From: CAVVEQ01 sp963828855
GTDB lineage: Bacteria > Chloroflexota > Anaerolineae > Anaerolineales > Anaerolineaceae
NCBI GenBank assembly: GCA_963828855.1
Contig: CAWHGB010000001.1
Coordinates: forward strand, 62,001 to 126,000
Direction of reading: 5' to 3'
DNA: 64,000 bases
Below the pieces are notes generated by a model that ran no database searches, was not told the origin of the DNA, and saw nothing but the letters and a program-made list of their open reading frames with translations. Shown here in pieces: positions 1-8,685 of the stretch (its first letter is position 1; each line of letters opens with the position of its first letter). The position numbers were made by a program, and so were the translations under genes.

Positions 1-1040
1 GCCGGGACGCAATGCTCCACAAACCAGGCAAAATGATCGCCCACGCAGGATTGCCCGGCTTCGTAGCCAAAGAAACCAGGGATGATGCCATCCTCCACGT
101 AGCCGCACATACCGGGAACGATGTGCTCCTCCGTGCCCAGAACCATGTCGCAGGTGGAGGTGCCCATGATCATCACCATCCGGCCCGGCTCGGTGACCGT
201 CGCCGCTGGGACGGCTACGTGCGCATCCACATTGGCAACGGCCACCGCGGTACCAGGTATTAAGCCGGTCCAACTTGCTGCCTGTCCGGTCAACCCCCCT
301 GCCCTCTGACCGATGGGAGTGATCTTTCGGGAAAGTTTTTCATCCACCACGTTTTCCAGCCGGGGATCCAGGGCTTTGAAGAATTCCTTGGGCGGAAACC
401 CCTCCCGCTTGGACCACATGGCCTTATAACCCGCTGTGCAGCTATTGCGCGATTCCACCCCGGTGAGCTGCCAAACCACCCAATCCGCGGCCTCCAGCAG
501 CCTGTCTGCGGCCGCATAGATCTGCGGGTCCTCTTCCAGGATCTGCAGGGTTTTGGCAAAGAACCACTCCGAGGAGATCTTGCCGCCGTAACGGTCCAGC
601 CAGCTCTCCCCCATCTCCCGCGCGGCGCGATTGATGCGGTCGGCTTCCGGCTGGGCGGCATGATGTTTCCATAATTTCACCCAGGCATGCGGGCGGGCGC
701 GGAATTCCGGCAGGTCGCAAAGCGGGGTGCCATCGCCTTTCACTGGCAGCATGGTGCAGGCGGTGAAATCGATGCCGACCCCGATCACATCAACTTGGTC
801 TATCCCCGATTCGCGCAGAACCTGCGGTACGGCGTTCTGGAAGGTGCGGACGTAATCCTGCGGATCCTGCAACGCCCAATCGGGTTCCAGGCGCGGACCC
901 CCGTCGGGGAGCTTTTCGTCTATCACCCCGTGGGAATATGGATACACCGCGGTACCCATCTCTCGCCCGCTGGCGATATCCACCAGCACTGCCCGCCCGC
1001 TTTCTGTCCCAAAATCGACACCGATCGAATATTTACCCAT
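1..1040 (-). CDS. araB: FGGY carbohydrate kinase, L-ribulokinase-like (3' part beyond window)
   Basis: Probably phosphorylates L-ribulose (or a related pentulose) in the cytoplasm, feeding the pentose phosphate pathway. The first 346 codons are visible in one unbroken frame from the ATG at 1038-1040; family members are about 540-570 residues, so the end lies left of the window. Seen: the N-terminal phosphate loop GVDFGTESGRAV (residues 7-18), GIDFTACTMLPV (89-100) as in ribulokinases, and the second-domain nucleotide segment MIMGTSTCDM near residue 287. It is the last visible gene of the sugar operon, 23 bp after the dehydrogenase at 1064. The substrate call rests on family resemblance and the transporter upstream; D-ribulokinase is the main alternative. 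Confidence 0.82.
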   Translation of the reverse strand, partial: MGKYSIGVDFGTESGRAVLVDIASGREMGTAVYPYSHGVIDEKLPDGGPRLEPDWALQDPQDYVRTFQNAVPQVLRESGIDQVDVIGVGIDFTACTMLPVKGDGTPLCDLPEFRARPHAWVKLWKHHAAQPEADRINRAAREMGESWLDRYGGKISSEWFFAKTLQILEEDPQIYAAADRLLEAADWVVWQLTGVESRNSCTAGYKAMWSKREGFPPKEFFKALDPRLENVVDEKLSRKITPIGQRAGGLTGQAASWTGLIPGTAVAVANVDAHVAVPAATVTEPGRMVMIMGTSTCDMVLGTEEHIVPGMCGYVEDGIIPGFFGYEAGQSCVGDHFAWFVEHCVP

Positions 1041-1063
1041 TCGTTCTCCAGATCTCTTTCTGA

Positions 1064-2059
1064 TTACGGATTAATAATGACTTTCAAACCCTCCCGCCTC
1101 TCGGCGGTTTCAAATGCCTGCTTAGCCTGGTCGAGGGAAAATCTATGTGACACCAGGGAACGCACATCAACCTGCCCGCCGGAAACCAGACGGATCGCCC
1201 GCGGGTAGGTGTTCTTCATCCGTCGGACCATCTTGATGGTCAGTCCTTTGCGCCTGGCAGTGGATGCTGAAAACGAGGTGTGATCCTCATCCGGGATACC
1301 TGCCAGGATCACCTTCCCGCCCGGCATGACAGCCGTGAAGGCATCATCGACCGCCCCCTGGGTGCCAGCCACTTCGAAGACCACGTCCAGCCCGCGCCCA
1401 CCCGTCGCTTCCAGGATGGCTTTCTCTGGCACATTCGGATCCGGTTGGAAAACGATCTTTGCGCCGAAGGCTTTTGCGGCATCCACGCGGTGTGGGAGGA
1501 TCTCCGAGGCAACGACAAGTGAGGCCCCGCTGAGCCGTGCCAGCTGAATGATCAAAATGCCGATCGGACCGCAGCCGAAGACGCCAACGCTCATTCCCGC
1601 ACGCAGGTGGGCGAGGTCTACAGCATGAATGGCCACCCCGAGTGGTTCAAGCATAACCCCGTCTTCATCTGAAAGGGAATCGGGCAGGGCGTGAAGCCTG
1701 CTTGTATCCCAGCAGAGGTATTCGCGCAGCCCCCCATCCTGCCCGCTGTGGCCGGCAAATCGAACGTTTGGACAGAGATTCGTATCCCCGCGCTGGCAAT
1801 GCTCGCAAACGCCGCAGGGAATGGCAGGGTCAATCGCGACCCTCTCGCCATCTTCCGTGACTCCGGCAAACTCGTGCCCGAGCACCAGGGGATGATCCAG
1901 GGTGGCATCACCGATGCCACCTTGCTTAAACCAGTGCAGATCCGAGCCGCAAATGCCAACCGCCTTCACCTGGATCAATACTTCCCTCCCACCGGGGGTT
2001 GGAACGGGTTCGTCCTGGATTCGTAGGTCGCCAGGATTGAAGAGGCGAAGCGCTTTCAT
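1064..2059 (-). CDS. Zinc-dependent medium-chain dehydrogenase (sorbitol/galactitol-1-P dehydrogenase type)
   Basis: An NAD(P)-dependent polyol or sugar dehydrogenase of the MDR superfamily, 331 residues, intact. Catalytic-zinc motifs are GICGSDLHW (residues 36-44) and GHEFAG (about 61-66). The structural-zinc loop has four cysteines in CGVCEHCQRGDTNLC (81-95), and the Rossmann motif GVFGCGPIG lies near residue 160. It follows the CcdA-like gene by 30 bp and precedes the kinase by 23 bp, so it is co-transcribed with the sugar importer. It probably interconverts a polyol and a ketose before phosphorylation; the exact polyol cannot be told from sequence. Confidence 0.87.
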   Translation of the reverse strand: MKALRLFNPGDLRIQDEPVPTPGGREVLIQVKAVGICGSDLHWFKQGGIGDATLDHPLVLGHEFAGVTEDGERVAIDPAIPCGVCEHCQRGDTNLCPNVRFAGHSGQDGGLREYLCWDTSRLHALPDSLSDEDGVMLEPLGVAIHAVDLAHLRAGMSVGVFGCGPIGILIIQLARLSGASLVVASEILPHRVDAAKAFGAKIVFQPDPNVPEKAILEATGGRGLDVVFEVAGTQGAVDDAFTAVMPGGKVILAGIPDEDHTSFSASTARRKGLTIKMVRRMKNTYPRAIRLVSGGQVDVRSLVSHRFSLDQAKQAFETAERREGLKVIINP

Positions 2060-2089
2060 TTCACAACTGCCTTCCAGGATTGCACCGCA

Positions 2090-2761
2090 TTACTTTGCGA
2101 ACAGCCATATGGAATTCCAGTTCTTGGAAAGGTCGTAAATTGCTATCCCGACGAGCAGGATTCCTCCTACCAGGTTCACTTGCCGGCTGTATCTCGCAAA
2201 GAGCGTCGTTAGCTGCTTTTGAAGCGCTCCCGATAAAAGCGAGAGGATCAAAAGCGGCATCCCGAGACCGATCCCGAACCAGAAAAAGACCCACAGTTTA
2301 CTGAAAAAATCCGCAGTTGAAAGTGATAATGCAAAAATGCTGACGATCATGGGACCGGAACATGGGATGGCGATAGGGCCATAGAGGAATCCATACAAGT
2401 AGGCTGTCCCAAATGGATGACGGAGAGCGGGTACTTTAATTTGGGGAATGGTTTTAAAAGGGTTGCGGTCCAGGATCAGCATGATCCCCAGGCTGAGGAT
2501 CAGGAGATCAGCGATCGGTACGATAACCGAGAGAAATTTTCCAATAGAGATCGACAATAGTGCGATCATTGCTCCCAGGAGGAGCATCATGGTGAGCACT
2601 CCGAAAAGGACGAAGAAACCGAGGAAATATTTTTGCTTTCCCGTGCCCCAGTCGCGTTGACCACTTAAGAAAGCCAGATATGCCGGATATAAGGGTAATA
2701 TGCACGGGCTACCCGTGGTCAAAATGCCCAGAAATACTGAAGTGAAAACAAGTTCCAGCAA
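2090..2761 (-). CDS. CcdA/DsbD-type thiol-disulfide transmembrane protein
   Basis: A 223-residue integral membrane protein with about six hydrophobic segments. It carries the two diagnostic cysteines of the CcdA family: one in SPCILPLYPAYL (residues 18-29) and one in AIPCSGPMIV (about 130-139). Family members carry electrons from cytoplasmic thioredoxin across the membrane to extracytoplasmic thiol proteins. The gene starts 6 bp after the stop of the thioredoxin-like lipoprotein (2768-3350), its evident partner. It is intact and in frame. Confidence 0.88.
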   Translation of the reverse strand: MLELVFTSVFLGILTTGSPCILPLYPAYLAFLSGQRDWGTGKQKYFLGFFVLFGVLTMMLLLGAMIALLSISIGKFLSVIVPIADLLILSLGIMLILDRNPFKTIPQIKVPALRHPFGTAYLYGFLYGPIAIPCSGPMIVSIFALSLSTADFFSKLWVFFWFGIGLGMPLLILSLLSGALQKQLTTLFARYSRQVNLVGGILLVGIAIYDLSKNWNSIWLFAK

Positions 2762-2767
2762 ATTACC

Positions 2768-3350
2768 TCAATTCGCTAAGAAGGGTTCCAGAATTTTTTG
2801 CAGGGTTTCTGCGTCTTTCTTTCCGTAATCCAGGAGATGGACTTCGCCATTTCGATCGATGATCAACATCGGAGAAAGCGGCGGGTTTAGGTACTGGGCA
2901 CTGTATAAATTTCCCAACGCGCGGGCAACCTTCAAGGGCGCGACAGAAAAACGCCAATCGAAACCATATTCTTCAACATATTCCTTCAAAGATGCGTCGT
3001 CCTCGTTAATATCCACATCCAGGCTGACGGAAACCAGGTCCTCCGGATTCCCAAGGGCTTCATGCATCTTGCGCACTTCATTGGCTTGAACCAGGCAGTT
3101 GGGACACCACATCGCCATGGTTTCCACCAGGACTACCTTGCCGGCGAAATCATTCATGGTGAAGGATCTCTCCGGTTCGTACATCTTTCAGCTCCATGTC
3201 GAACCAGTTCAGATCGAGAGTGGGGGCCACCTTAGTGGTCCCTGCCACCGGTGCCGACTGATTTTCCACTCCTGAGGATTGAGCTGCGCAACCCACCAGG
3301 AGGATCATAAGCCACAGAAAAATACCCGTCATAATCCATTTTTTTATCAT
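2768..3350 (-). CDS. Thioredoxin-like (TlpA/ResA-type) lipoprotein, frameshifted
   Basis: A secreted thiol-disulfide oxidoreductase anchored as a lipoprotein. The N-terminal part has a signal peptide ending in the lipobox LLVGC (residues 17-21). The thioredoxin part has the redox motif WCPNC (CxxC) followed by a helix. The two parts lie in different frames and join near 3160, where ...ELKDVRTGE of the first frame runs into SFTMNDFAGKVVLVE of the second. Rejoined length is about 194 residues, normal for ResA-like proteins. The ATG at 3348-3350 overlaps the stop of the upstream lipoprotein gene, so translation is coupled, and CcdA follows. It probably keeps an exported partner reduced. Confidence 0.82.
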
Positions 3351-4280
3351 TATTTATCCGTAATATCCACAACGTAACTCTTGTAAGTTCTGGGTTTGTT
3401 CGTCTCTACGCTGAGCAGGATGAATAACCCTTTCACCTCTGCGCGGCACCTTGATCGAGGTTTCCCATTGCATGTTACCCTTGGGTGGAGTAATGGGTAT
3501 CGGGGCTATATCCAGCGACTCATAAGCGCCGTAAAGAATCCCATCCGATCCAATCACGGGGGGTGTGCCTATGTGTGTTTTCAGAGGGAACTTGGAGGGA
3601 TTGAAATTATCCCAGGTGAAGGTGAGCCCCTCGTCTGTCCGTTTGGTATCCAGCAGGGTCACAACGTTATCGCTGAGCCCGATGATACTAATATCCGTTC
3701 CCTGGATCAGCCCTTCCACCTCGGTCGCCACCGGGAAGGTCAGATCGGTGACAACCTTGTCCAGGTCAACTTCCATGGTGCCTTCCGTCGCGTTCAAATC
3801 CGGGGCGTAATCATCAAGGATGCCCCCGTAACTGACGTAATCGATTATTAGTTTCGAACCGGGCGCAGCCTCAGCGCCTTTGCATTCCACATACACCATT
3901 TGGGTATCCGGGTTGGTCATGTCGCCGGTTTGATACCCCCGCAGGCGGAAACCCGGGGGAAAACGATGCTCGCCAGTGTTCACAAACACTGTGTCACAAT
4001 TGATTGGTTCTCCGTCCGGGGTCGTCAGGATGGCAGGCTGCTCAGGGACCGAATGCATTGTCGCCCAATCCCCGGTTTCATTTTGAAGCGCCAAATCAAT
4101 TCGCAAATCACCGCTTATGGACTTGCCAACATTGGTAGCCACCGCGCTCCAACCTTTCGATTCTGCTCCCGTGGACGCTTCCTGCCCCGCCAGGTCCTGG
4201 GGTAATTCAATATAAACACAGGCGAAAGAGAAAATTGAGCATACGGCTAGAATAACCACACGCATTTTTTTTGATTTCAT
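3350..4280 (-). CDS. Exported protein of unknown function (possible lipoprotein), frameshift near C-terminus
   Basis: I do not recognise a family. The N-terminus MKSKKMRVVILAVCSIFSFAC is a signal sequence; the Cys at 21 sits in a weak lipobox. The rest is soluble with a beta-rich look and two conserved-looking cysteines in EPINCDTVFV and VYVECKGA. In the reading frame as given the C-terminus ends in an implausible basic tail. Shifting frame near 3440 gives FILLSVETNKPRTYKSYVV and a stop at 3350-3352, overlapping the next ATG, so a single-base error is likely. Its position directly before the thioredoxin/CcdA pair makes it a candidate client of that redox pathway (inference). Confidence 0.62.
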
Positions 4281-4365
4281 GCGACTATCTCCATTGGAGT
4301 ATCTCCAGATCTAATACCTTTTCATCAAGTTGTTGGGGCACCCTCTCCGGCTATGGGTGCACCCG

Positions 4366-5970
4366 CTATTTCTCGGAGGGATTGAATACAGGCAACAGCG
4401 GCCTGATCTCAGCCAGGGCAAACGCGTATCCCGGCGGCATGGCAGTGGTGCCATCCACGCCTGTAACCGACTTTACCTGACCGTCGTAGGAAATGGAAAT
4501 GAAGTGGGCGTAGCACTGGCGGCAGGGGTTGAGGTAGGTGCTGTAGATCTCGTTGGTGAACCACTGGTGATCAACGCTTATCGCTGTCATGAGCGTCTCC
4601 ACCTCGGCCGGAGTCACCTGTTTCTCCTGGGTTTGATCACCCACTGTTCCGGTAATGCGCCCATCGGGAAAGATCGCGAACAACTGGTCCACGCATTCCG
4701 GGCCGGCTGTTCGGTGATACACGAGCGCCGCGCCTTCCGAAATAAGTTGCGCGGCTTCCGCTTCTCTGAAGGGAGCCACCTTGCATTGGGTGGATTCCGG
4801 GGTTGCCTGACTCCTGGAAGGCAGGGCTTGGGTTATAGCAACCGCGATCACGATCAGCCCCACTGCCAGCGCGCCGATTCCGACCCAGAGGTTTCTGCGC
4901 TTCTTACGCAGGACGGCTTCCTCCTCTTCGACCGACGTGGTTTGTCGTTGGGTCTTCCGGTTGCGGATGATCGTTTGCACCCCGATAAAGATCAGGGTCA
5001 GCGCGCCGATCACGATCTTGGTCCACCAGGAACTTAGGGTTCCGATGAACTGGATCAACGCCTGGGTCACTGCCAGCACCATCACACCGAACAGGGTGCC
5101 AAACACATAACCCGCTCCACCGGTGAGCATCGTGCCGCCCATCACCACCGAGGCAATCACATCCAGTTCCATACCAGGAGCGTAGAGTCCGTGCCCCGAA
5201 AAAACGAAAACGCTGAAAGCAAGCCCCGCCAGGGCAGAGCAGAACCCATTGAAGGTGTAGACCAGCATTTTGGTCTGATCAACCCTCAAACCCATCAACC
5301 GCGCAGATTGCTCATTGCGGCCTTCATTGCCGCCGATAGCGTAGATGGTGCGGCCAATGCGTGTATAGTGCGCCATGTAGATCGCGAAACCAAGCAGCAG
5401 GAAACCCACCACCACCGGAATGGTTATGTACGGTGCCTGTTTCCCCTGGTTTACGTAATACTCCATCAGTCCGGGGATCATGATCTTCGTTTTACCAAAA
5501 ATCTGGAAAAGGGGGTTGTTGATGGTTACCGCGTTATCGCTGATAAAAAAGCACATTCCGCGGGTGAACCAGAGGCCTGCCAGAGTGGCAATGAATGGCT
5601 GCACTTTCAAATAGGTGATGAAACTGCCCATGATCGCGCCCAGGATCATCCCCATCAAGAGCATCAGGGTGACAACAAGCCATGGATCCATGCCCTCGCG
5701 AAGCAGAACCGCGGAGGAAACGGTGGTCAATGCCACCACACCGGCGACCGATAGATCGATCCCTCCCGTAATGATCACAAAGGTCATGCCAATGGCGCTT
5801 ATCAAGAGATATGAGCTGTTACGAAATAGGTTCAGAAAGACCTGTGGGTTTCTCATACCCACAAAGAAGAATGCACCAATGGCATAGGCAGTCAAAGCCA
5901 GAATAGCCGTTGCCCACAACGGGATCAGCTTGCGGTTTCGCTGGAAGAAAGTGCTGATGACGTTTTTCAT
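4366..5970 (-). CDS. Sugar ABC transporter permease (YjfF-like) with C-terminal extracytoplasmic domain
   Basis: The first ~340 residues are a ribose/galactofuranose-type inner-membrane permease, with many hydrophobic segments and family motifs ITGGIDLSVAGV and VVMGGTMLTGGAGYVFGTL. It continues without interruption into a charged linker (RQTTSVEEEEAVLRKKRR), one more membrane helix (WVGIGALAVGLIVIAVAI) and a soluble domain of about 140 residues with cysteines in STQC, GPEC and NPCRQC. Permeases of this family normally stop near residue 330. I start it at the ATG 5968-5970, which overlaps the TGA of the upstream permease (ATGA); a longer form could start at 6003. It is the second permease of a Q-R-T-F order transporter operon. 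Confidence 0.85.
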   Translation of the reverse strand: MKNVISTFFQRNRKLIPLWATAILALTAYAIGAFFFVGMRNPQVFLNLFRNSSYLLISAIGMTFVIITGGIDLSVAGVVALTTVSSAVLLREGMDPWLVVTLMLLMGMILGAIMGSFITYLKVQPFIATLAGLWFTRGMCFFISDNAVTINNPLFQIFGKTKIMIPGLMEYYVNQGKQAPYITIPVVVGFLLLGFAIYMAHYTRIGRTIYAIGGNEGRNEQSARLMGLRVDQTKMLVYTFNGFCSALAGLAFSVFVFSGHGLYAPGMELDVIASVVMGGTMLTGGAGYVFGTLFGVMVLAVTQALIQFIGTLSSWWTKIVIGALTLIFIGVQTIIRNRKTQRQTTSVEEEEAVLRKKRRNLWVGIGALAVGLIVIAVAITQALPSRSQATPESTQCKVAPFREAEAAQLISEGAALVYHRTAGPECVDQLFAIFPDGRITGTVGDQTQEKQVTPAEVETLMTAISVDHQWFTNEIYSTYLNPCRQCYAHFISISYDGQVKSVTGVDGTTAMPPGYAFALAEIRPLLPVFNPSEK

Positions 5971-7040
5971 TTGTACGCGCTTTTCTTCGGATTCCCGATC
6001 CATTGGATGAATCCGCGTACCTGCCGGGAGTAGAGCAAGATGACAATGATAACCACGACCGATTTGACTGCCTGGAGCGCAAAGGCGGGGACGCCAATCG
6101 CATACATGGTCTGCGTTATCGCCTGCATCACGAGCGCGCCGATCATGCTGGCCAGCAGCGAGAACCTGCCCCCGCTCATGGCGGTCCCGCCGATCACCAC
6201 CGCCAGGATGGCATCCAGTTCGGTGGTCAGGCCGATGTTATTCGAATCGGAGGTCTTAATGTTCGAGCTGGCCACCAGCCCAGCGATCCCGGCGCAGAAG
6301 GCGCAGAAGACGTAGACCAGCATTTTGATCCGTTTTTCGTTGATCCCGCTGAAAAAGCTGGATCGGAAATTGATACCCACCGATTCGATGAACATGCCTA
6401 TCGATGTTTTCCGGGTCATCAGCCACGAGAAGGCGAAGACAATCGCTACGATGTAGAGCGAGAATGGCACGATCATCCAGCCCTGGCCAATGAACCAGTA
6501 CGGTTTGTAGGTGATCTGCACCCGCAGCCCATTGGTGATCAACTGGGCGATCCCCCTCCCTGCGATCATCAGGATCAGGGTGGCCACCATAGGTTGTATG
6601 CGCATGTAGGCAACAAGGAACCCATTCCACATTCCGCACAGAACTGCGATAGCCAGGGCTGCGATGAGGACCAGCCATAATGGTTGAAAGGTGAAGAGCG
6701 GGTCGGTTACGAAGAAAACCTCATTCTTTAGGGCGGAAGGATTCATCAAGATCCCAGCCGTGGAGGCGGCAATTGCCATCACAGCGCCAACTGAGAGATC
6801 CACCCCGCCCGTCGCGATGACCAGGGTCATCCCCAGCGCCAGCAGCATCACCGTGGAGCCATTCCGGAAGATATCGATCAGGCTGCCGCGCAGATTCCCG
6901 TCCCTGGACTCTATCGCAAAGAAACCTGGAATGAAGATGAAGTCAAACAGCAGGATCAGGAAGAGTGCGGTTAGTGGAAAAAACAGCCTGCTCTCGGTGA
7001 TCCTGCGCCAGCTAAAGGGTTGTTTTGTTGGCTTTTTCAT
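5967..7040 (-). CDS. Sugar ABC transporter permease (YtfT-like)
   Basis: A 357-residue membrane component of a monosaccharide importer of the RbsC/YtfT group. Seen: repeated long hydrophobic helices, the family signatures VIATGGVDLSVGAVMAI (about residues 80-96) and VIGGTAMSGGRFSLL near residue 285, and a basic C-terminal tail. Its ATG (7038-7040) overlaps the stop of the ATPase gene, and its own stop overlaps the next permease start. The three are therefore translationally coupled and should form one heteromeric complex with the binding protein at 8686-9735. No defects seen. Confidence 0.9.
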   Translation of the reverse strand: MKKPTKQPFSWRRITESRLFFPLTALFLILLFDFIFIPGFFAIESRDGNLRGSLIDIFRNGSTVMLLALGMTLVIATGGVDLSVGAVMAIAASTAGILMNPSALKNEVFFVTDPLFTFQPLWLVLIAALAIAVLCGMWNGFLVAYMRIQPMVATLILMIAGRGIAQLITNGLRVQITYKPYWFIGQGWMIVPFSLYIVAIVFAFSWLMTRKTSIGMFIESVGINFRSSFFSGINEKRIKMLVYVFCAFCAGIAGLVASSNIKTSDSNNIGLTTELDAILAVVIGGTAMSGGRFSLLASMIGALVMQAITQTMYAIGVPAFALQAVKSVVVIIVILLYSRQVRGFIQWIGNPKKSAYK

Positions 7041-8561
7041 GATTCACTCCCCGCGATGGCGTGGATGATGGTCTTTTCATCCACATCGCCAGAAAATTCG
7101 GCCACTTTTTCGCGGTCGCGCAAAACGACCACCCGGTGGCTGGTTCGCAAGACTTCGTCCAATTCGGAAGAAATGAAAACACAGGCTTTTCCTTCATCCG
7201 CAAGGACAAGCACAAGTTTCTGTATCTCCGCCTTGGTGCCCACGTCGATCCCGCGGGTGGGTTCATCGAGGATCAGCAATTGCGGACCGGTTGCCAGCCA
7301 GCGCGCAAGAATGACCTTCTGCTGGTTCCCCCCGCTCAAATTTTTTACCGCCTGATCTGCCGAAGGCGTGGCGATATTCAGGAGTTTGATGTATTTTTCC
7401 GCCATCTCGTATTGCTCCGCCAGGCTCAGGTAATTGAACCATCCCTTGCTGGCCTGCATCGCCAGGACGATATTTTCCCGCACGGTGAGATCATCAATGA
7501 TCCCTGCGCCTTTTCTATCCTCCGGGCAGAGTGCGACTCCCCGTTTGATGGATTCCAGCGGGGAAAAGGCTTTCACTTCCTTCCCGGCAAAGGTCATGGA
7601 ACCGGAATCCGGTTTTTCCACCCCAAAAAGCAGGCTGGCTGTTTCCGTGCGCCCGGAGCCGAGAAGCCCGGCGAGCCCGACGACCTCGCCGGAGTGCAAG
7701 GGTGAGATCGAAGGGGCGAATGGAATCGGTAAGGCCTAACTTTTCCGTTTGAAGCAGGGTACCTTTGTTGATGTGCTTCCGGCTTTCCGATTTGATCTTG
7801 GTCATTTCATCCAGCTCGGCCAGGCTCCGCCCGATCATTTTAGCGATCAATTCCACGCGGGTGATCGAGGCAGTATCATAAGTTCCAACCAGTTTGCCGT
7901 TGCGGAGTACGGTTGTTCGGTCAGATACCTCGAAGATCTGGCCGATGAAGTGAGTGATGAAAATGATCCCCACCCCTTCGCTCTTCAGCTTTCGCATGAC
8001 CTTGAAAAGCTGGTTGGTTTCATTAACATCCAGGCTCGATGTTGGCTCGTCCAGGATGAGAATTTTCGCAGATTTCATATAAAGGGCTCTGGCGATCGCG
8101 ACCATTTGCTGGATGGCGACTGTGTACGAATCCAGCGATTTAGTCACATCGATATCAACCCCCAGCAGCCGTTCCAGCGTATCGCTGGCCAGTTTATTCA
8201 TGCTTTTCCAGTCCAACCGGCCGGCTTTATGAGGTTCACGCCCCAGGAGGATGTTTTCAGCGACAGAGAGATTCATGCACAGGTTGATCTCCTGGTAGAC
8301 CGTGGAGATCCCCAGTTCCTGGGCATGCTGGGGGGAACGGGGATGGATCTCCCTTCCCTCCAGCAGGATCTTTCCGGAATCCAGTGAATCAACACCTGTG
8401 AGAACTTTCATCAGGGTGGATTTGCCCGCCCCGTTCTCGCCCACCAGGCAGAGGATCTCCCCACGCTTTAGGGTGAGGTCGACGGCATCCAGAGCCTGAA
8501 CCCCCGGGAAGGCTTTGCTGATTCCAACCATTTTCAAGATGACTTGATCTTCTTTGGTCAT
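7037..8561 (-). CDS. Sugar ABC transporter ATP-binding protein (two nucleotide-binding domains), frameshifted
   Basis: The ATPase of the importer, about 508 residues when rejoined, typical for MglA/YtfR. The first half has Walker A GENGAGKST and Walker B ILILDEPTSSLD. The second half has a degenerate Walker A (GLLGSGRTE), the signature LSGGNQQK and Walker B LLILDEPTRGID, as expected for this family. The halves lie in different frames; the frame changes near 7700, where SIRPFDLTL should continue into HSGEVVGLAGLLGSG. I start at ATG 8559-8561; a GTG two codons upstream is possible. It is separated from the binding-protein gene by a 12-bp inverted repeat (8594-8627). Confidence 0.87.
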
Positions 8562-8593
8562 ATCCACCTGCCTGTAATTTGCTTCTTATAAGG

Positions 8594-8627
8594 GATTGGG
8601 AAACGATGTTGCCACCGTTTCCCAATC
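8594..8627 (-). promoter_or_regulatory. Intercistronic stem-loop between binding protein and ATPase genes
   Basis: GATTGGGAAACG and CGTTTCCCAATC form a perfect 12-bp stem with a 10-nt loop. No T-run follows in the direction of transcription, so it is not a standard terminator. Such hairpins after binding-protein genes commonly protect the upstream mRNA, giving more binding protein than membrane components. Confidence 0.6.
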
Positions 8628-8685
8628 ATTTTTGCACAAATCTACCTAATCTGCCATATAAAACCTGAGCAGATGATCCTACGAT

